64,000 nucleotides of DNA, taken from positions 62,001 to 126,000 of the forward strand of contig NZ_JAATEJ010000015.1 in NCBI RefSeq assembly GCF_012034175.1, given 5' to 3'. Of the stretch, positions 62,434 through 64,000 are shown piece by piece. The stretch comes from Actinacidiphila epipremni. Its GTDB lineage: Bacteria > Actinomycetota > Actinomycetes > Streptomycetales > Streptomycetaceae. The notes below the pieces were generated by a model that saw only the letters and a list, made by a program, of their open reading frames with translations, had not been told where the DNA came from and ran no database searches. The position numbers and the translations under genes are program-made. Position 1 is the first letter of the stretch. Each line of letters starts with the position of its first letter.

Positions 62434-63284
62434 CCGCCGGCACCGAGAGCGCCAGCGCCCTCTACGACATCCCCGGCCCGCGCGCCCTGGCCCGGCACCG
62501 GCGCTACGCCTGGATCACCGGGGCGCTGCTGCTCGCCGCGGCCGGCTTCGTCGTCTACAAGCTCGTCGACACCGGGCAGTTCTCGGTCGTCAAATGGCGG
62601 CCCTTCGCGTACAAGGGCATCCAGCGGCTGCTGCTGACCGGCCTCGCCAACACGCTCAAGGCGTTCGGCTGGGCGGCGCTGGCCTCGCTGGTCTTCGGGG
62701 TGGTCTTCGCCGCCGGGCGGCTCAGCGACCACCGGGCGGTGCGCTGGGCGAGCGGGCTGGTGGTGGAGTTCTTCCGGGCCATGCCGCTGCTGGTGATGAT
62801 CTTCTTCATCTTCATCGCGCTGCGCCTCGACCCCATGCTCTCCCTGGTCATCGGCCTGACCCTCTACAACGGCTCGGTGCTCGCCGAGGTCTTCCGCTCC
62901 GGCGTCAACGCGGTGCCGCGCGGCCAGCGCGAGGCCGGCTACGCGCTGGGCATGCGCAAGACGCAGGTCATGACGTACGTGCTGGTGCCGCAGGCCGCCA
63001 GGTCCATGCTGCCGGCGATCGTCAGCCAGCTCGTCGTCGCCCTCAAGGACACCTCGCTGGGCTACCTCATCACCTACCAGGAATTCCTCTACTCCGGGAA
63101 GCTCATCGCCACCAACCTCGACTACGACCTGCCGTTCATCCCGGTGGTGATGGTCATCGCGCCGGTCTACATCGGCATGTGCATGCTGCTGTCGTGGTGC
63201 GCGGGCCGGCTCGCCCGGCTGGAGCGGCGCAGCCCCCGGTCGAAGGCGGTGCCGGTGCGCACCGAGCTGCCGCAGGAGATCTGA
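62430..63284 (+). CDS. amino-acid ABC transporter permease (GluD-like)
   Basis: The 284-residue partner permease has GLANTLKAFGWAALASLVFG, VEFFRAMPLLVMIFF and the EAA loop GQREAGYALGMRKTQVMTYV. The N-terminal DIPGPRALARHRRYAW preceding the first helix is typical of GluD. It starts by ATGA overlap with GluC and ends the transport operon. Confidence 0.94.
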   Translation: MTAGTESASALYDIPGPRALARHRRYAWITGALLLAAAGFVVYKLVDTGQFSVVKWRPFAYKGIQRLLLTGLANTLKAFGWAALASLVFGVVFAAGRLSDHRAVRWASGLVVEFFRAMPLLVMIFFIFIALRLDPMLSLVIGLTLYNGSVLAEVFRSGVNAVPRGQREAGYALGMRKTQVMTYVLVPQAARSMLPAIVSQLVVALKDTSLGYLITYQEFLYSGKLIATNLDYDLPFIPVVMVIAPVYIGMCMLLSWCAGRLARLERRSPRSKAVPVRTELPQEI

Positions 63285-63343
63285 GGCCGGAGATCCGAGG
63301 CCGGGATCCGAGGCCGGGATCCGAGGCCGGGATCCGAGGCCGC
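63285..63343. repeat. 13-bp tandem repeats after the transport operon
   Basis: GGCCGGGATCCGA is repeated about four times (the first copy has one extra base) directly behind the GluD stop. Non-coding; each unit contains GGATCC. Confidence 0.8.
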
Positions 63344-63429
63344 ACGGGCACCGGCCCGGTTTGTCCGGCTCCGTGCCGGGCAGCCGCACCGCAGGGACGG
63401 ACCGACCCCGCGAGGAGGACGACGGCGCC

Positions 63430-64000
63430 ATGAACGACACCATCACCCACAGCCCGGTACGCAGCGACACCGAGATCGCCGAACTCGGCCAGCAGCTGCG
63501 CGTCGACTCGGTACGGGCGGCCAAGGCCGCCGGCTCCGGCCACCCCACCTCCTCCATGTCGGCCGCCGACATCATGGCCGTCCTGCTCGCCCGGCACCTG
63601 CGCTACGACTTCCGGCACCCGGAGCTGCCCGGCAACGACCACCTGATCCTCTCCAAGGGCCACGCCTCCCCGCTGCTGTACTCCGCCTACAAGGCCGCCG
63701 GCGCCATCAGTGACGACGAGCTGCTGACCTTCCGCAAGCGCGGCAGCCGCCTGGAGGGCCACCCCACCCCCCGGCTGCCGTGGGTCGACGTCGCCACCGG
63801 CTCGCTCGGCCAGGGCCTGCCCATCGGCGTCGGCGTGGCGCTCGCCGGCGCCCGGCTCGACCACCTGCCGTACCGCACCTGGGTGCTGTGCGGCGACAGC
63901 GAGATGGCCGAGGGCTCGGTGTGGGAGGCCATGGAGGCCGCCGGCGCCGAGCACCTGGACCACCTCACGCTGATCGTCGACGTCAACCGGCTCGGCCAGC
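63430..64000 (+). CDS. tkt: transketolase, N-terminal part (cut by window edge)
   Basis: The visible 190 residues are the start of a thiamine-diphosphate transketolase: LRVDSVRAAKAAGSGHPTSS, GNDHLILSKGHASPLLYSA, GSLGQGLPIGVGVALAGARL and the ThDP/Mg motif GDSEMAEGSVWEA followed by LIVDVNRLGQ. It acts in the non-oxidative pentose phosphate pathway. ATG 63430 lies behind GAGGAGGACGAC. The remaining three quarters lie to the right of the window, so a full-length protein cannot be confirmed. Confidence 0.93.
   Translation, partial: MNDTITHSPVRSDTEIAELGQQLRVDSVRAAKAAGSGHPTSSMSAADIMAVLLARHLRYDFRHPELPGNDHLILSKGHASPLLYSAYKAAGAISDDELLTFRKRGSRLEGHPTPRLPWVDVATGSLGQGLPIGVGVALAGARLDHLPYRTWVLCGDSEMAEGSVWEAMEAAGAEHLDHLTLIVDVNRLGQ

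Overview
The window is very GC-rich actinobacterial DNA with GTG starts, 4-nt stop/start overlaps, rare TTA codons and gene families typical of Streptomyces or a close relative (WhiJ-type XRE/DUF397/RsbW module, ROK regulators, sugar importers lacking their own ATPase, DUF5955). No rRNA, tRNA, CRISPR array or complete mobile element was seen. Almost every base is accounted for by ordinary chromosomal genes, with a few fragments of dead genes.

Region 1 (1-6211) is the right end of a thiopeptide-like (thiazole/oxazole plus dehydration) RiPP cluster. A SpaB_C-type enzyme cut by the window edge, a membrane M50 peptidase fused without a stop codon to an ABC ATPase, an ABC-2 permease and a YcaO cyclodehydratase are translationally coupled on the plus strand. 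They converge, across a perfect terminator hairpin, on a 61-residue precursor peptide on the minus strand, in which 21 of the last 22 residues are Ser, Thr or Cys. Region 2 (6376-14678) holds an M20 amidohydrolase, a STAND NTPase with a 126-bp tandem-repeat TPR array broken by one extra G, a transposase remnant, a MobA-like nucleotidyltransferase, a membrane pseudokinase and a DUF5955 protein. Region 3 (14708-20770) is a beta-glucoside utilisation locus: GH1 glucosidase, two permeases and a binding lipoprotein, divergent from a ROK repressor with twin candidate operators between them.

Region 4 (20834-33487) is mixed: AIM24-like protein, aldolase homologue lacking its catalytic lysine, P450, solitary EPSP synthase, arylamine N-acetyltransferase, a second STAND/TPR protein, ArsR-type regulator divergent from a peptide deformylase, LysR divergent from an SDR, and a WhiJ-type regulatory module with two DUF397 genes. 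Region 5 (33542-44845) has a large secreted beta-propeller protein, a hydrolase, a GNAT, a scar made of MarR and hydrolase fragments, a WD40 kinase lacking its catalytic Asp, an MFS transporter, an isochorismatase-like hydrolase and a Tat-exported glycosidase-like protein.

Region 6 (44859-58110) is a myo-inositol catabolic and uptake locus. iolG-iolE-iolC-iolB-iolD form one minus-strand operon in which every junction overlaps by 4 nt. It diverges from a GntR regulator across a perfect 16-bp palindrome. Next come a CUT2-type sugar ABC importer, a ROK sugar kinase, a membrane protein of unknown role and a PcaL-like fusion. Region 7 (58193-64000) carries a metallo-beta-lactamase-fold hydrolase, exonuclease III, a TfoX C-terminal-domain protein, a complete polar amino-acid ABC importer and the start of a transketolase that runs off the window.
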